A stretch of 64,000 nt of DNA, from the NCBI GenBank assembly GCA_963805475.1, contig CAWDUO010000001.1, forward strand, positions 124,001 to 188,000, given 5' to 3'. Under the pieces are notes generated by a model. The model did no database searches and was not told the origin of the DNA. It saw only the letters and a program-made list of their open reading frames with translations. This document shows positions 53,680 through 62,256 of the stretch, in pieces; within the stretch, counting starts at the first letter, position 1; the number at the start of each line of letters is the position of its first letter. A program made the translations under genes and the position numbers. Source of the DNA: VRUE01 sp963805475. GTDB taxonomy: Bacteria; Actinomycetota; Thermoleophilia; Solirubrobacterales; 70-9.

Positions 53680-54441
53680 ATGAGCCGTGAGTTCGTTCAG
53701 GAAAACCAGCCGCCGGGGGTGCCGCCGCTGCCGCTGACCGGCGAGCGGACGCTGCCCGACGTGCCCGAGGAGAACTACTGGTTCCGCCGCCACCTGGCGG
53801 TCTACGAGTGGATCGTCGCGCGGGTCGCCGGCAGGCGAGTCGTCGACATGGCCTGCGGCGAGGGCTACGGCTCCGACGTGCTGGCGAGCGCCGCGGCGAG
53901 CGTCGTCGGGGTCGACGCCAACCCGGAGGCGCACGAGCACGCGCGGCTGCGCTACACGCGGCCCAATCTGCGCTTCGAGCGCGACCTGGTCGAGAGCTTC
54001 GCCGAGCCCTGCGACGCCGTCGTCTTCCTGCAGACGATCGAGCACGTGCGGGACGCCGGCGCGATCCTCGAGCACTTCAAGTCGATGCTGGAGCCCGGCG
54101 GCGTCGCCTACGTCTCGACGCCGAACCTGCTGACCCTGGCGCCGCCCGGCGCCGAGAAGTCCGACAACCCGTGGCACGTGAAGGAGTACCGGGCGGAGGA
54201 GTTCCGCGAGCTCTGCGCGGCGCATTTCGAGCGGGTCGAGCTGCTCGGTCTCTTCCACGCGCGCAAGCTGCGGGCGCACGAGCTGGCGATCAAGCTGGGC
54301 TGGGACCGGGCGCACAGGGCTTTGCGCCTGACCAAGCCCTTCTACGACCGCTTCACCCCGGCGATCGCCGCGTCGGACTTCGCGCTGCGGGAAGGCGGCC
54401 TGGACAGGGCGCTGGATTTTCTCGCCGTCTGCCATGTCTGA
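53680..54441 (+). CDS. SAM-dependent methyltransferase, Rv3030 position
   Basis: A 253-residue methyltransferase. Motif I: RVVDMACGEGYGSDVLASAA; second: VVGVDANPEAHEHARLRY; and AVVFLQTIEHVRDAGAILEH, then LEPGGVAYVSTPN. The N-terminal PLTGERTLPDVPEENYWFRR is a signature of sugar or polysaccharide O-methyltransferases of actinobacteria. It overlaps the GH57 gene by 8 bp, so the two are translated together. In Mycobacterium, Rv3030 (methyltransferase), Rv3031 (GH57) and Rv3032 (GT4) form the same row and build the 6-O-methylglucose lipopolysaccharide. Confidence 0.8.
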   Translation: MSREFVQENQPPGVPPLPLTGERTLPDVPEENYWFRRHLAVYEWIVARVAGRRVVDMACGEGYGSDVLASAAASVVGVDANPEAHEHARLRYTRPNLRFERDLVESFAEPCDAVVFLQTIEHVRDAGAILEHFKSMLEPGGVAYVSTPNLLTLAPPGAEKSDNPWHVKEYRAEEFRELCAAHFERVELLGLFHARKLRAHELAIKLGWDRAHRALRLTKPFYDRFTPAIAASDFALREGGLDRALDFLAVCHV

Positions 54442-55846
54442 GGAGAGCGCCGGCGACCTGGCGATCGTCCTGCACTCGCACATGCCCTATGTGGAGGGGT
54501 TTGGGACCTATCCCTTCGGCGAGGAGTGGCTGTTCGATGCGGTGATTCGCTCTTACCTGCCTGTGCTGGAGGTCGCTGAGCATCTGACGATGACGGTGAC
54601 TCCCGTGTTAGCGGATCAGCTGGAGGATGCTGAAGCTGCGGAGCGGTTGCGAAGGTTCCTGGTCGAGTGGCGGATCGGGGCGGCGGAGGCGGACATGGAG
54701 CAGGTGCCGTCCGAGTGCCGGGCGGCCTGCGAGGGGGAGCTGGCGCGCTACCGGCGCGCGCTGGAGCTGCTGGACGCCGCTGGGGGCGATCCGCTGCGGC
54801 TATTTCAGGACGCCGCCGGGGAGGGGCGCGTGGCGCTGGCGGCCTCGGCGGCGACGCACGCCGTGCTGCCGATGCTGGCGACGCGGGCCGGGGTGCGCCT
54901 CCAGCTCGACGCGGGGATCCGCTCGCACCGACGGCGCTTCGGCTGGGACGGGGGCTTCTGGCTGCCCGAGTGCGCTTACGCGCCGGGGCTGGAGGCGCGG
55001 CTGGCCGAGCAGGGGGCGCGCTGGTTCTGCGTCGACCAGAGCGCGCACCTCGACGACCCGCTCGACGCGCTCGCGCCCGTCGCGACCGCCGCCGGCCCGA
55101 CCGCCCTGCCGATCGACTGGGAGGCGATCCAGTGGCTGTGGTCGCTCGACGGCTACCCGTCGGACCCGGCCCACGCCCAGTTCGACGGCAAATCGCTGCG
55201 CGGCGTCCGCCTCTGGAAGGTCGGCGGCGGCGCCTACGACCCGGCGGCGGCGGCCGCCGCCGCACGGCGTCAGGCGGGGGAGTTCCTCGCCGCCGTCGCC
55301 GGCCGCCTGCGCGAGCACGCCGAGCGCCGCGGCCGCCGCGGCCTGCTCGTCTTCGCGATCGATACCGAGCTGCTCGGCCACTGGTGGTCGGAGGGGGCGA
55401 TCTGGCTCGGCGAGGTGCTCGCCGGCGCGCGGGCCGCGGGCGTCCGCCTGCTCACCGTGCCGCAGGCGCTGGCCGAGCACGAGCCGGTCGAGCGGCCGCT
55501 CGCCGCCTCGACCTGGGGCGAGGGCAAGGACCTCCGCACCTGGGACTCGCCGCCGGTCGCCGACCTCGCCTGGGGCGCCCGCCGGCTCGAGCTGCGCCTG
55601 CTGCGCGCCCTCGCCGGCGGCCTGCGCGGCCCCGGCGCGCGGCGCGCGGCGCGCGAGCTGCTCGCCGTCCAGGCCAGCGACTGGGCCTTCCTCGACAAGC
55701 GCGGCCAGGCGGGCGACTACCCGTTCCGGCGCGTCACCGACCACGCCGAGGCGATGTTCGACGCCATAGACTCCGGGCCCGCCGCCGATCCGTGTATGCG
55801 TGCCCTAGCCCCGGACATGAGCCTCGCGCCTCTGCTGGAGCCCTGA
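54434..55846 (+). CDS. GH57 1,4-alpha-glucan branching enzyme, Rv3031-like
   Basis: A 470-residue GH57 enzyme. Conserved regions visible: 1, IVLHSHMPYVEGFG; 2, LGGDPLR-type helical part is weak; 3, GGFWLPECAYAPGLEARLAE, with Glu as nucleophile; 4, LLVFAIDTELLGHWWSEGAI, with Asp as acid/base; 5, LRTWDSPPVADLAW. It would add alpha-1,6 branches to an alpha-1,4-glucan. The 5' part of the gene (about 54490-54660) uses more A/T at third positions than the rest. It is followed by the GT4 gene after 23 bp. Confidence 0.85.
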   Translation: MSEESAGDLAIVLHSHMPYVEGFGTYPFGEEWLFDAVIRSYLPVLEVAEHLTMTVTPVLADQLEDAEAAERLRRFLVEWRIGAAEADMEQVPSECRAACEGELARYRRALELLDAAGGDPLRLFQDAAGEGRVALAASAATHAVLPMLATRAGVRLQLDAGIRSHRRRFGWDGGFWLPECAYAPGLEARLAEQGARWFCVDQSAHLDDPLDALAPVATAAGPTALPIDWEAIQWLWSLDGYPSDPAHAQFDGKSLRGVRLWKVGGGAYDPAAAAAAARRQAGEFLAAVAGRLREHAERRGRRGLLVFAIDTELLGHWWSEGAIWLGEVLAGARAAGVRLLTVPQALAEHEPVERPLAASTWGEGKDLRTWDSPPVADLAWGARRLELRLLRALAGGLRGPGARRAARELLAVQASDWAFLDKRGQAGDYPFRRVTDHAEAMFDAIDSGPAADPCMRALAPDMSLAPLLEP

Positions 55847-55869
55847 CCGCGGGCCCCGACCCACGCACC

Positions 55870-57063
55870 ATGACCCGAGTCCTGATCCTCTCCTGGGAGT
55901 ACCCGCCGCTGATCGAGGGCGGCCTGGCGCGCCACGTGCGCAAGCTCTCCGAGGCCCTGGTCGAGCGCGGCGTCGAGGTCCACGTCTTGACCCGCGGCGG
56001 CGAGGAGTCGCCCGCCGAGGAGCGCCGCGCCGGCGTCCACATCCACCGCATCCGCGAGCCGCGGCGCCCGACCGAGCTGGGCGAGTTCGTCGCCTGGGTC
56101 GAGCGGATGAACTCCGACATGCTCGCCGCCGGGGTCGAGCTCGGCGACCGCCTCGGCTTTGACCTCGTCCACGGCCACGACTGGCTGGTCGCCAACGCCT
56201 GCGACCACCTCGCCAAGCGCTTCGGCGCGCCGCTGGTGACGACGATCCACGCGACCGAGCACGGCCGCCACCAGGGCTGGGTCGACAAGCACCCGCAGAG
56301 TTACATCCACGGGGTCGAGCGCTGGATCTCCAACCGCTCCGAGCGCACGATCGCCTGCTCGCACTACATGCGCGAGCAGATCGTCGACATCTTCGGGGTC
56401 GAGGAGGAGCGGGTGACCGTGATCCCGAACGGGATCGACCCCGACGACCTGCCCGCCCAGGACCCTGCCGAGCTGGCGCGGCTGCGCGCCGAGTTCGCCG
56501 CGCCGGAGCAGAAGCTGGTGCTGCTGATCGGCCGGCTCGTCTACGAGAAGGGCTTCCAGCTGGCGCTGGAGGCGATGCCGCGGGTGATCGAGGAGGCGCC
56601 GGGGACGCGCTTCCTCGTCGCCGGCTCCGGCACCCACGAGGAGGAGCTGCACCGCCAGGCCGAGGATCTGGGCCTGATGGAGCACGGCACCTTCCTCGGC
56701 TGGATCGGCGACGATGTGCTGCACTCGCTCTACCGGATCGCCGACCTGACCGTGGTGCCATCGATCTACGAGCCCTTCGGCCTCGTCGCGCTGGAGGCGA
56801 TGGCCTCCGAATGCCCCTGCATCGTCGCCGACACCGGCGGCCTGCGCGAGGTCGTCCCGCACGAGGAGGTCGGCCTGCGCTTCCGCCCGCACGACTCCGA
56901 AGCGCTGGCCGAGGTGGCGATCCGCGTGCTGCGCGACGACGAGCTGGGCCGCCGCCTGGTCGCCGAAGCCTACGAGCACCTGCGCAGCTTCGAGTGGGGC
57001 GACGTAGCCGAGCGCACGGCGGCTGTCTACGCGGAGCTGGCGGGCGACCCCAGCCCCGCCTGA
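55870..57063 (+). CDS. GT4 alpha-glucosyltransferase, Rv3032-like
   Basis: A 397-residue glycosyltransferase. GT-B fold with the glycogen-synthase-like start LILSWEYPPLIEGGLARHVR, the acceptor region HGHDWLVANACDHL, the donor site GRLVYEKGFQLALEAMP, and VPSIYEPFGLVALEAMASEC with the E-x7-E motif. It would elongate an alpha-1,4-glucan. ATG 55870. The stop codon sits in the arm of a long hairpin with the convergent acyltransferase gene. Confidence 0.88.
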   Translation: MTRVLILSWEYPPLIEGGLARHVRKLSEALVERGVEVHVLTRGGEESPAEERRAGVHIHRIREPRRPTELGEFVAWVERMNSDMLAAGVELGDRLGFDLVHGHDWLVANACDHLAKRFGAPLVTTIHATEHGRHQGWVDKHPQSYIHGVERWISNRSERTIACSHYMREQIVDIFGVEEERVTVIPNGIDPDDLPAQDPAELARLRAEFAAPEQKLVLLIGRLVYEKGFQLALEAMPRVIEEAPGTRFLVAGSGTHEEELHRQAEDLGLMEHGTFLGWIGDDVLHSLYRIADLTVVPSIYEPFGLVALEAMASECPCIVADTGGLREVVPHEEVGLRFRPHDSEALAEVAIRVLRDDELGRRLVAEAYEHLRSFEWGDVAERTAAVYAELAGDPSPA

Positions 57064-57123
57064 CCTTCCTTCCGCTGTTCCTTTTCCTCGCATATGAGGG
57101 AAAAGGAACAGCGGAACGTCAGG
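57059..57123. terminator. Long bidirectional hairpin between convergent genes
   Basis: CCGCTGTTCCTTTTCC (57072-57087) pairs perfectly with 57099-57114; pairing can extend inward through CCTC/GAGG with a bulge. Outer arms CCTGAC (57059-57064) and GTCAGG (57118-57123) include the stop codons of both neighbours. The arm gives a U-rich run in one direction (CCTTTTCC). It probably ends both transcripts. Confidence 0.75.
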
Positions 57124-57742
57124 TTGGTTCGACCGGGTCGGGCCAGCGCAGGTGCTCGGGGGCGTCGCGCATGCGGATGACGCGGGCGGGGACGCCGGCG
57201 ACGACGGCGTTGGCCGGGACGTCCCTGGTGACGACGGCGTTGGTGCCGACGATCGCGTTGTCGCCGACGCGGACGCCGCGCAGGATGCAGGCGCCATAGC
57301 CGATCCAGACGTTGGAGCCGACCTCGACCGGGCGGGTGTAGATGCCCTGCTGGCGGATCGGCCGCTCGACCTCGACCACGCCGTGGTCGAAGTCGATGAA
57401 CATCGCCCGGTCGGCGATCACGCACTGCTCGCCGATCCGCACCCGCTCGTAGGCGGAGATCGTGCACTCCTGCCCCATCACCGTCTTGGCGCCGATCTCG
57501 ACGATGCCCTCGTGGCAGCGGATCTTCGTCCCGTGGCCGAGCCAGACGAAGCGGCCGAACTCGATGCGGCCCCGGCGGCCGATCTGCAGCTCGAGCCGGC
57601 CGCCGAGGAAGAGCGGGCCGTCGGTGCGCCAGCGCCAGCCTGCGACGGTGAGCAGGCGGCGACGCAGGTAGCGCGCCGCGAGCAGCGCGTATTTGGGCGT
57701 CAGCATCCCGTTGCGGGCGCAGAAGCGGATCAGTCGGATCAC
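57119..57742 (-). CDS. Left-handed beta-helix (hexapeptide) acyltransferase
   Basis: A 207-residue protein with many imperfect hexapeptide turns ending IGEQCVIADRAMFIDFDHGV and VEVGSNVWIGYGACILRGVR, VGDNAIVGTNAVVTRDVPAN, AVVAGVPARVIR, typical of the CoA-dependent O-acetyltransferases. GTG 57742 is used; an ATG 12 codons in is possible. It faces the polysaccharide genes. The mycobacterial methylglucose lipopolysaccharide locus also holds a transferase of this type (Rv3034c). A role in acylating the glucan is inferred from that. Confidence 0.8.
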   Translation of the reverse strand: MIRLIRFCARNGMLTPKYALLAARYLRRRLLTVAGWRWRTDGPLFLGGRLELQIGRRGRIEFGRFVWLGHGTKIRCHEGIVEIGAKTVMGQECTISAYERVRIGEQCVIADRAMFIDFDHGVVEVERPIRQQGIYTRPVEVGSNVWIGYGACILRGVRVGDNAIVGTNAVVTRDVPANAVVAGVPARVIRMRDAPEHLRWPDPVEPT

Positions 57743-57772
57743 GGCGGCGGGGACTTTAGACTGGCCGCACCG

Positions 57773-58747
57773 ATGCCCGACTCCGCCCAGGACCAGGCCA
57801 AGACCGGCTCGCTCGCCGAGCGCCTGCTCGCCGGCGACAAGCGCGCCCTGGCGCGGGCGATCACGCTGATCGAGTCCGACGACCCGGCCGGCTGGGAGCT
57901 GGTGCGCGAGGTCTACCCGCGCACCGGCAGGGCGCGGATCGTCGGCTTCACCGGCCCGCCCGGGGTCGGCAAGAGCACCCTGATCGGCGCGCTGACCGCC
58001 GAGCTGCGCAAGGCCGAGCGCCAGGTCGCGGTGCTCTCGATCGACCCCTCGAGCCCGTTCACCCGCGGCGCCCTGCTCGGCGACCGCATCCGCCTCTCCG
58101 ACCACTTCCTCGACCCCGGCGTGTTCATCCGCTCGATGGCCTCGCGGGGCGCCCTCGGCGGCCTCTCCGAGGCGGCGCTGCAGGTGGCGCTGGCGATGGA
58201 CGCGGCCGGCAAGGACGACGTCTTGATCGAGACCGTCGGCGTCGGCCAGGCGGAGATCGACATCGTCGACCACGCCGACACGATCGTGCTGGCGCTGATG
58301 CCGGGCTCGGGCGACTCGATCCAGGCGCTGAAGGCGGGCGTGATGGAGATCCCCGACGTGATCGTCGTCAACAAGGCCGACCACCCGATGACCGACACGA
58401 TGGTGCGCGAGGTGCGCGGCGTGCTGGCGCTCTCGCACGAGCCGGGCCGCTGGAAGGTGCCGATCCTGCGCACCGAGGCTGCGCGTGGCGAGGGGGTCGC
58501 CGAGCTGGCCGAGAAGATCGACGAGCACCGCGCCCACATCGAGGCCGAGGGGACGCTGGAGGAGCGCCGCGCGCGCAACCTGCGCAGCGAGGTGCTGGGG
58601 ATCGCCGCCTCGCGGATGCGACGGCGGCTCGAGGCGAAGGCCGAGGCCGACCCCGAGACCGCGGCGCTGCTGGAGCGGGTCGTGCGGCGGGAGCTCGACC
58701 CGGCGAGCGCGGCGAGCGAGCTGATGGAGCGCCAGGCCGGTGAGTGA
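57773..58747 (+). CDS. meaB: MeaB/ArgK-type G-protein chaperone
   Basis: A 324-residue SIMIBI GTPase. P-loop FTGPPGVGKSTLIGAL (near residue 58), the base-switch region SIDPSSPFTRGALLGDRIRL, DVLIETVGVGQAEIDIVDHA (Walker B), and IVVNKADHPM (G4). MeaB loads cobalamin into and protects methylmalonyl-CoA mutase. The mutase genes are not in the window. 31 bp from the divergent acyltransferase start. Its end overlaps the PRC-barrel gene by 8 bp. Confidence 0.92.
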   Translation: MPDSAQDQAKTGSLAERLLAGDKRALARAITLIESDDPAGWELVREVYPRTGRARIVGFTGPPGVGKSTLIGALTAELRKAERQVAVLSIDPSSPFTRGALLGDRIRLSDHFLDPGVFIRSMASRGALGGLSEAALQVALAMDAAGKDDVLIETVGVGQAEIDIVDHADTIVLALMPGSGDSIQALKAGVMEIPDVIVVNKADHPMTDTMVREVRGVLALSHEPGRWKVPILRTEAARGEGVAELAEKIDEHRAHIEAEGTLEERRARNLRSEVLGIAASRMRRRLEAKAEADPETAALLERVVRRELDPASAASELMERQAGE

Positions 58748-59099
58748 CCTGGTCGGGTCCGAGCTCGACGACGTCGCCGGCGACCGCGTCGGCCGCGTGT
58801 CGGGCTTCTACGCGGATGCGGACAGTCGCGAGCCGGTCTGGCTGGTCGTCGCGCTCGGCCGGCGGGGGAAGAAGAAGGTCGTGGTCCCGCTTCGAGAGTG
58901 CGCCGCGGGCGCCGGACGCGTGTGGACGGCCCAGGAGGCCGGCCGGATGCGGGAGGCTCCCGCCGTCGACCCCGCCCGGCCGCTGCTGCGCGAGCACGAG
59001 ACGGCGATCTGCGCCCACTACGGGATCGGCGAGGGCGCCGGCCGGCTGGCCGAGCTGGCCGGCCGCGCGGACGGCGCCGTCACCGCCCAGCCGGCGTAA
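58740..59099 (+). CDS. PRC-barrel-domain protein
   Basis: A 119-residue protein beginning with GTG at 58740 inside the meaB 3' end. The first about 60 residues form a PRC barrel (LVGSELDDVAGDRVGRVSGF, then EPVWLVVALGRRGKKKVVVP). The rest is helical. PRC barrels mediate protein or RNA contacts; the role here is unknown. Confidence 0.7.
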   Translation: MSDLVGSELDDVAGDRVGRVSGFYADADSREPVWLVVALGRRGKKKVVVPLRECAAGAGRVWTAQEAGRMREAPAVDPARPLLREHETAICAHYGIGEGAGRLAELAGRADGAVTAQPA

Positions 59100-59108
59100 T
59101 CCCGGCCT

Positions 59109-60098
59109 TTAGCCCTGCGTGCGCCTGCGTTTGTAGGTTGACGGGCTCGTCTTGATGCGCTTCGGTCGCATTTCGAATTCGCGGCGCACCTGCCCGGGCA
59201 CGCCGGTCACATGGCGTTGCAGGGCGCGCCTCGGGTCTTTCTGTGCGAGAGCCTCTTCAACGTCTTTGATGCCGCTTCCCTCGGCGAGCAGCGGCTCGAA
59301 GAGAGCGGGGTCTACCTTCGCCAGCACGGGGAGCTCGTGTTTGCCGAGCATCGCGATCGGCATCGGCTCCGGATCGAGCTTGCTCCTGTCGGCTTTGACG
59401 GGATAGAGGAAGTTGACGTGGGCGTGAGCATCCGGCCGGTCTGGAGAGGCGAGGCGGGCGTCGAAGACCTTGACCGGATTCATCATCAGATGGTCGAACT
59501 TCAGCGGGTGCAGGTTGCAGGGCGCGGCATTCCGCTTCTTCAGGTAGTTGTTCTCGTAGTAGTCGGTGACGAAGCGCTCGAAGTAGTCGCAGCGCGCGTC
59601 GGAAGGCCAGACCTCCCAAACGCGAACACGGATATCGAGGCGCGATTCCGCGGTTCGGTCGAACAAGACCAGCACCAGCCGCTTCGTGCCGATGAGCTGG
59701 TCGAGCTCCTCGCGGCGCCGAATCGAGATGATCCAGTGGCTGTCCTCCTTGCGGACGATGTCCGTCGATCCACAGACGGGGCAATCCTCCATCCAGGCTG
59801 GAACCCTGGCTTTGCACGCTTTGCAGATCCCGAGCTGGTCGGCCCTGCTGCATGACTTCACCTCGCTGGAGTCGACGAGATCCTCGCCGCGGGCGGCACT
59901 GTTCGCGCCTCGAACGCCGGTGACGACGCTAGCGAGGTGCTGGCCGGGGTAGGCGAGTCGCGCCTGTGCGGTCTGATGAGTGATCTCAGCCCATTTGCGG
60001 ATCAGCGCCCGTGGCTTCACGAACAGGTCGTCAAGCAACTCGGCGACGTCCTCCTCGGAGTGGCGTATCGTGATCGTGGAGGGATCCGGCTTGGTCAT
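59109..60098 (-). CDS. Restriction endonuclease, MamI-like
   Basis: A 329-residue protein. A PD-(D/E)xK-type centre is suggested by GEDLVDSSEVKSCSRADQ (Asp76, Glu79, Lys81). A zinc ribbon follows directly: CKAC (92-95) and CPVCGSTD (106-109). This order fits the MamI restriction endonuclease family, whose members cut GATNNNNATC. The divergent neighbour is a DNA adenine methylase with type I-like architecture, as expected. The codon use has more A/T at third positions than flanking genes, which suggests horizontal transfer. The recognition site is inferred, not seen. Confidence 0.75.
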   Translation of the reverse strand: MTKPDPSTITIRHSEEDVAELLDDLFVKPRALIRKWAEITHQTAQARLAYPGQHLASVVTGVRGANSAARGEDLVDSSEVKSCSRADQLGICKACKARVPAWMEDCPVCGSTDIVRKEDSHWIISIRRREELDQLIGTKRLVLVLFDRTAESRLDIRVRVWEVWPSDARCDYFERFVTDYYENNYLKKRNAAPCNLHPLKFDHLMMNPVKVFDARLASPDRPDAHAHVNFLYPVKADRSKLDPEPMPIAMLGKHELPVLAKVDPALFEPLLAEGSGIKDVEEALAQKDPRRALQRHVTGVPGQVRREFEMRPKRIKTSPSTYKRRRTQG

Positions 60099-60174
60099 GG
60101 GCGGCGAACGGCTGTTCGGGGGACATCCGGGGCAGATGTTTGAATCGCGACGATCCTAGCCGGAGGAGAGGGAC

Positions 60175-61938
60175 GTGACTGAGTTGGAAGAGAAGGGTCA
60201 GCGGGATCCGAGGTCGCGTCGCAGTGCGCTGTTCGATGCCCACTCGGCTCTGCGCTCCGCCGACAACTTGCGACCCGACGAGGCTCTCGACGAATTGGTG
60301 AAGCTCTACTCGGTGTGGCTGGATCTCGGGCCGATCGGCTACGCGGAGGTGAGACGCGCCGACCGCTCGCTGAAGCTCTCCGAGGGCGCCTTCCGCCGCG
60401 CTACCGAGCTGCTCGGCCCGCTCCTCGCCGAAGCGGACGTCGACAACGGCGCCGACCTCTTTCAGGAGCTCGCTGACGTTGGGGTGCGCGCGGGTATGGG
60501 CCAGTACTTCACGCCTCGCCCCGTCGCGACGGCGGTTGCCCGGTTCCTCGATCCGTCGGAGGGCGAGTCCTGGGTCGATCCATTTTGCGGTAGTGGCCTG
60601 TTGCTCGGTCGGATCGCGGCTCGGGCCGGGGGGCCGGTGGCGCTGTTCGGAGTCGACAGGGACGCACGAACGCTGCGCCTAGCAGAGCTCGAGGGCAGGG
60701 TCCACCACCCCGAGTCGCGGCCGAAATTCCTTCAGGGCGACTCGCTTGCGGCTCTGGGGCCGTTGAAGGCCGATCTCGGGGCGCCGGCCGATGGCTTCGA
60801 CGGGGTGGTGACCAACCCACCGTTCGGCGCCTCTGTCCACCGCGACGACTACGCTTCCTACGAGGGCTTCGAACTCCTCGGTGGACGGACGACGGCGCTT
60901 GAGATACTTGGCGTCGAGCGGTCGGTACAGTTGCTGCGCCCCGGCGGGCGCTTGGGGATCGTCGTCCCTCAGAGCGTTCTCTCCAACCGGGGTTGCCGCG
61001 AGGTGCGCGAGTTCCTGCTCGAGACCTGTGCAGTCGACGGCGTGCTCAGCCTTCCGCCGGAGACCTTCAGCCCGTTCCAAGGGGTCGGCAAGGCGGCGGT
61101 GATCTTTGCGACCAAGCGCTCCGGTGCCGTCGGCCGGGTCGCGGTCTCGATGGCGATTTCGCGCAGGATCGGCTGGGACGGCTCCGGACGTGCAAACGGA
61201 GAAGAGGACGTCATCGCCGCGGTGGATGCGCTGCGGGGCGCGGGTTCCGCAATCAGTGCCTTGGCGATCGACGATCGGGAGGCGCTGGCGCGCAACATGA
61301 CGCCGGAGTGGCATCTGCGTCCTCGCGCCGACGGTCCGACCCTGAGCGAGCTGTGCAGCGCAATCTTCTGCGGCCGCACGCCAGGAAGGGACGCCTATCG
61401 GGCGGGAGCCGAGGGTACCCAGCCCCATATCTACCGGGTTCTCAAGGTGGCCGGACTGACCGGAAGCGGCATCGACTGGTCGCCGGGCGAGCGAAGCTGC
61501 GCCGCGTTCGCCAGGCCCGTCGCGTCGAAGCTGCTCGAGCTGGGTGACATCGTCCTTACGGCGGCCGCTCATCACCCCCGCTACATTGGCGCGAAGGTCG
61601 ACATTGTCGACCAGCTTCCGGAGGATTTCGGCGGCGATGTCTTTCCCTCGGCCGAGGTGATGGTGCTCCGCCCGGACCCCGAGCGCGTGGCTCCCGTTCA
61701 GCTTCTGCTCTGGCTGCGAACCGCGGCGGGGCGCGAGTCTCTGCAGGCCTGCGTGACCGGACAGACGGCGCACCTTTACCCGGAGGACGTCGGCGAGATC
61801 GCGGTTCCCGGCGGCCTTCTCGAGTCTGACCCCGCACGGGCCATCGGCCTGGCGAGGCGCAGCCTCGAGTTGCGTCGCCAGGCGGAGGCTGCGGCGCAAG
61901 AAGCGCGTGAAGAGTTCGAGCGCACGCTCGTAGCGTAG
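60175..61938 (+). CDS. N6-adenine DNA methyltransferase fused to a specificity domain
   Basis: A 587-residue HsdM-like methyltransferase. Motif X region GMGQYFTPRPVATAVARFLD, motif I VDPFCGSGLLLGRIAARAGG, motif IV GVVTNPPFGASV. Residues about 370-587 resemble a type I specificity subunit half (LSELCSAIFCGRTPGRD, LELGDIVLTAAAHHPRYIGA) and end in a coiled coil. Methylases of bipartite type II systems have this fusion, which lets one protein recognise a split site. GTG 60175 has GGAGGAG upstream. It is divergent from the nuclease across 76 bp. Confidence 0.88.
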   Translation: MTELEEKGQRDPRSRRSALFDAHSALRSADNLRPDEALDELVKLYSVWLDLGPIGYAEVRRADRSLKLSEGAFRRATELLGPLLAEADVDNGADLFQELADVGVRAGMGQYFTPRPVATAVARFLDPSEGESWVDPFCGSGLLLGRIAARAGGPVALFGVDRDARTLRLAELEGRVHHPESRPKFLQGDSLAALGPLKADLGAPADGFDGVVTNPPFGASVHRDDYASYEGFELLGGRTTALEILGVERSVQLLRPGGRLGIVVPQSVLSNRGCREVREFLLETCAVDGVLSLPPETFSPFQGVGKAAVIFATKRSGAVGRVAVSMAISRRIGWDGSGRANGEEDVIAAVDALRGAGSAISALAIDDREALARNMTPEWHLRPRADGPTLSELCSAIFCGRTPGRDAYRAGAEGTQPHIYRVLKVAGLTGSGIDWSPGERSCAAFARPVASKLLELGDIVLTAAAHHPRYIGAKVDIVDQLPEDFGGDVFPSAEVMVLRPDPERVAPVQLLLWLRTAAGRESLQACVTGQTAHLYPEDVGEIAVPGGLLESDPARAIGLARRSLELRRQAEAAAQEAREEFERTLVA

Positions 61939-62006
61939 GCGTAATCCCCCCGTCACATTTGCCACCTAGCGTGAGGGCCAAGTGTCCTCTACGAAGGGAG
62001 AATGAG

Positions 62007-62255
62007 ATGCGCGCACGCAAGGCGCTCCTGCCGCCGATCGCCGTCCTGGCCGTCGCCGGCGGCCTGCTCGTCGCCGGCTGCGGCGGCGGCAGCGACTCGT
62101 CCAGCACCACCACGCAGCAGTCGCAGAACGCCGCCGCGGCGACAACCGGCGACGAAGCGATGAAGCACGAAGGCGAAGCGATGAAGCACGAAGGCGAAGC
62201 GATGCACGACGAAGGCTCGATGAAGCACGACGAAGCGATGAAGCAGGGGGAATAG
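62007..62255 (+). CDS. Small repeat lipoprotein
   Basis: An 82-residue lipoprotein with the lipobox LLVAGC (Cys25). The mature tail is a repeat, EAMKHEGEAMKHEGEAMHDE, rich in Met, His, Glu and Lys, built on a 21-bp DNA repeat of about three copies (62155-62217). All eight Glu codons of the tail are GAA. The Met/His-rich tail could bind copper or other metals. It precedes the DipZ gene by 1 bp, so a periplasmic redox or metal role is plausible. Confidence 0.75.
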   Translation: MRARKALLPPIAVLAVAGGLLVAGCGGGSDSSSTTTQQSQNAAAATTGDEAMKHEGEAMKHEGEAMHDEGSMKHDEAMKQGE

Positions 62256-62256
62256 C

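Noticed and set aside
54490..54660. Lower-GC 5' part of the GH57 gene as a transferred segment
   Set aside because: The protein is continuous and family-typical across it; the change is mild and confined to third positions.
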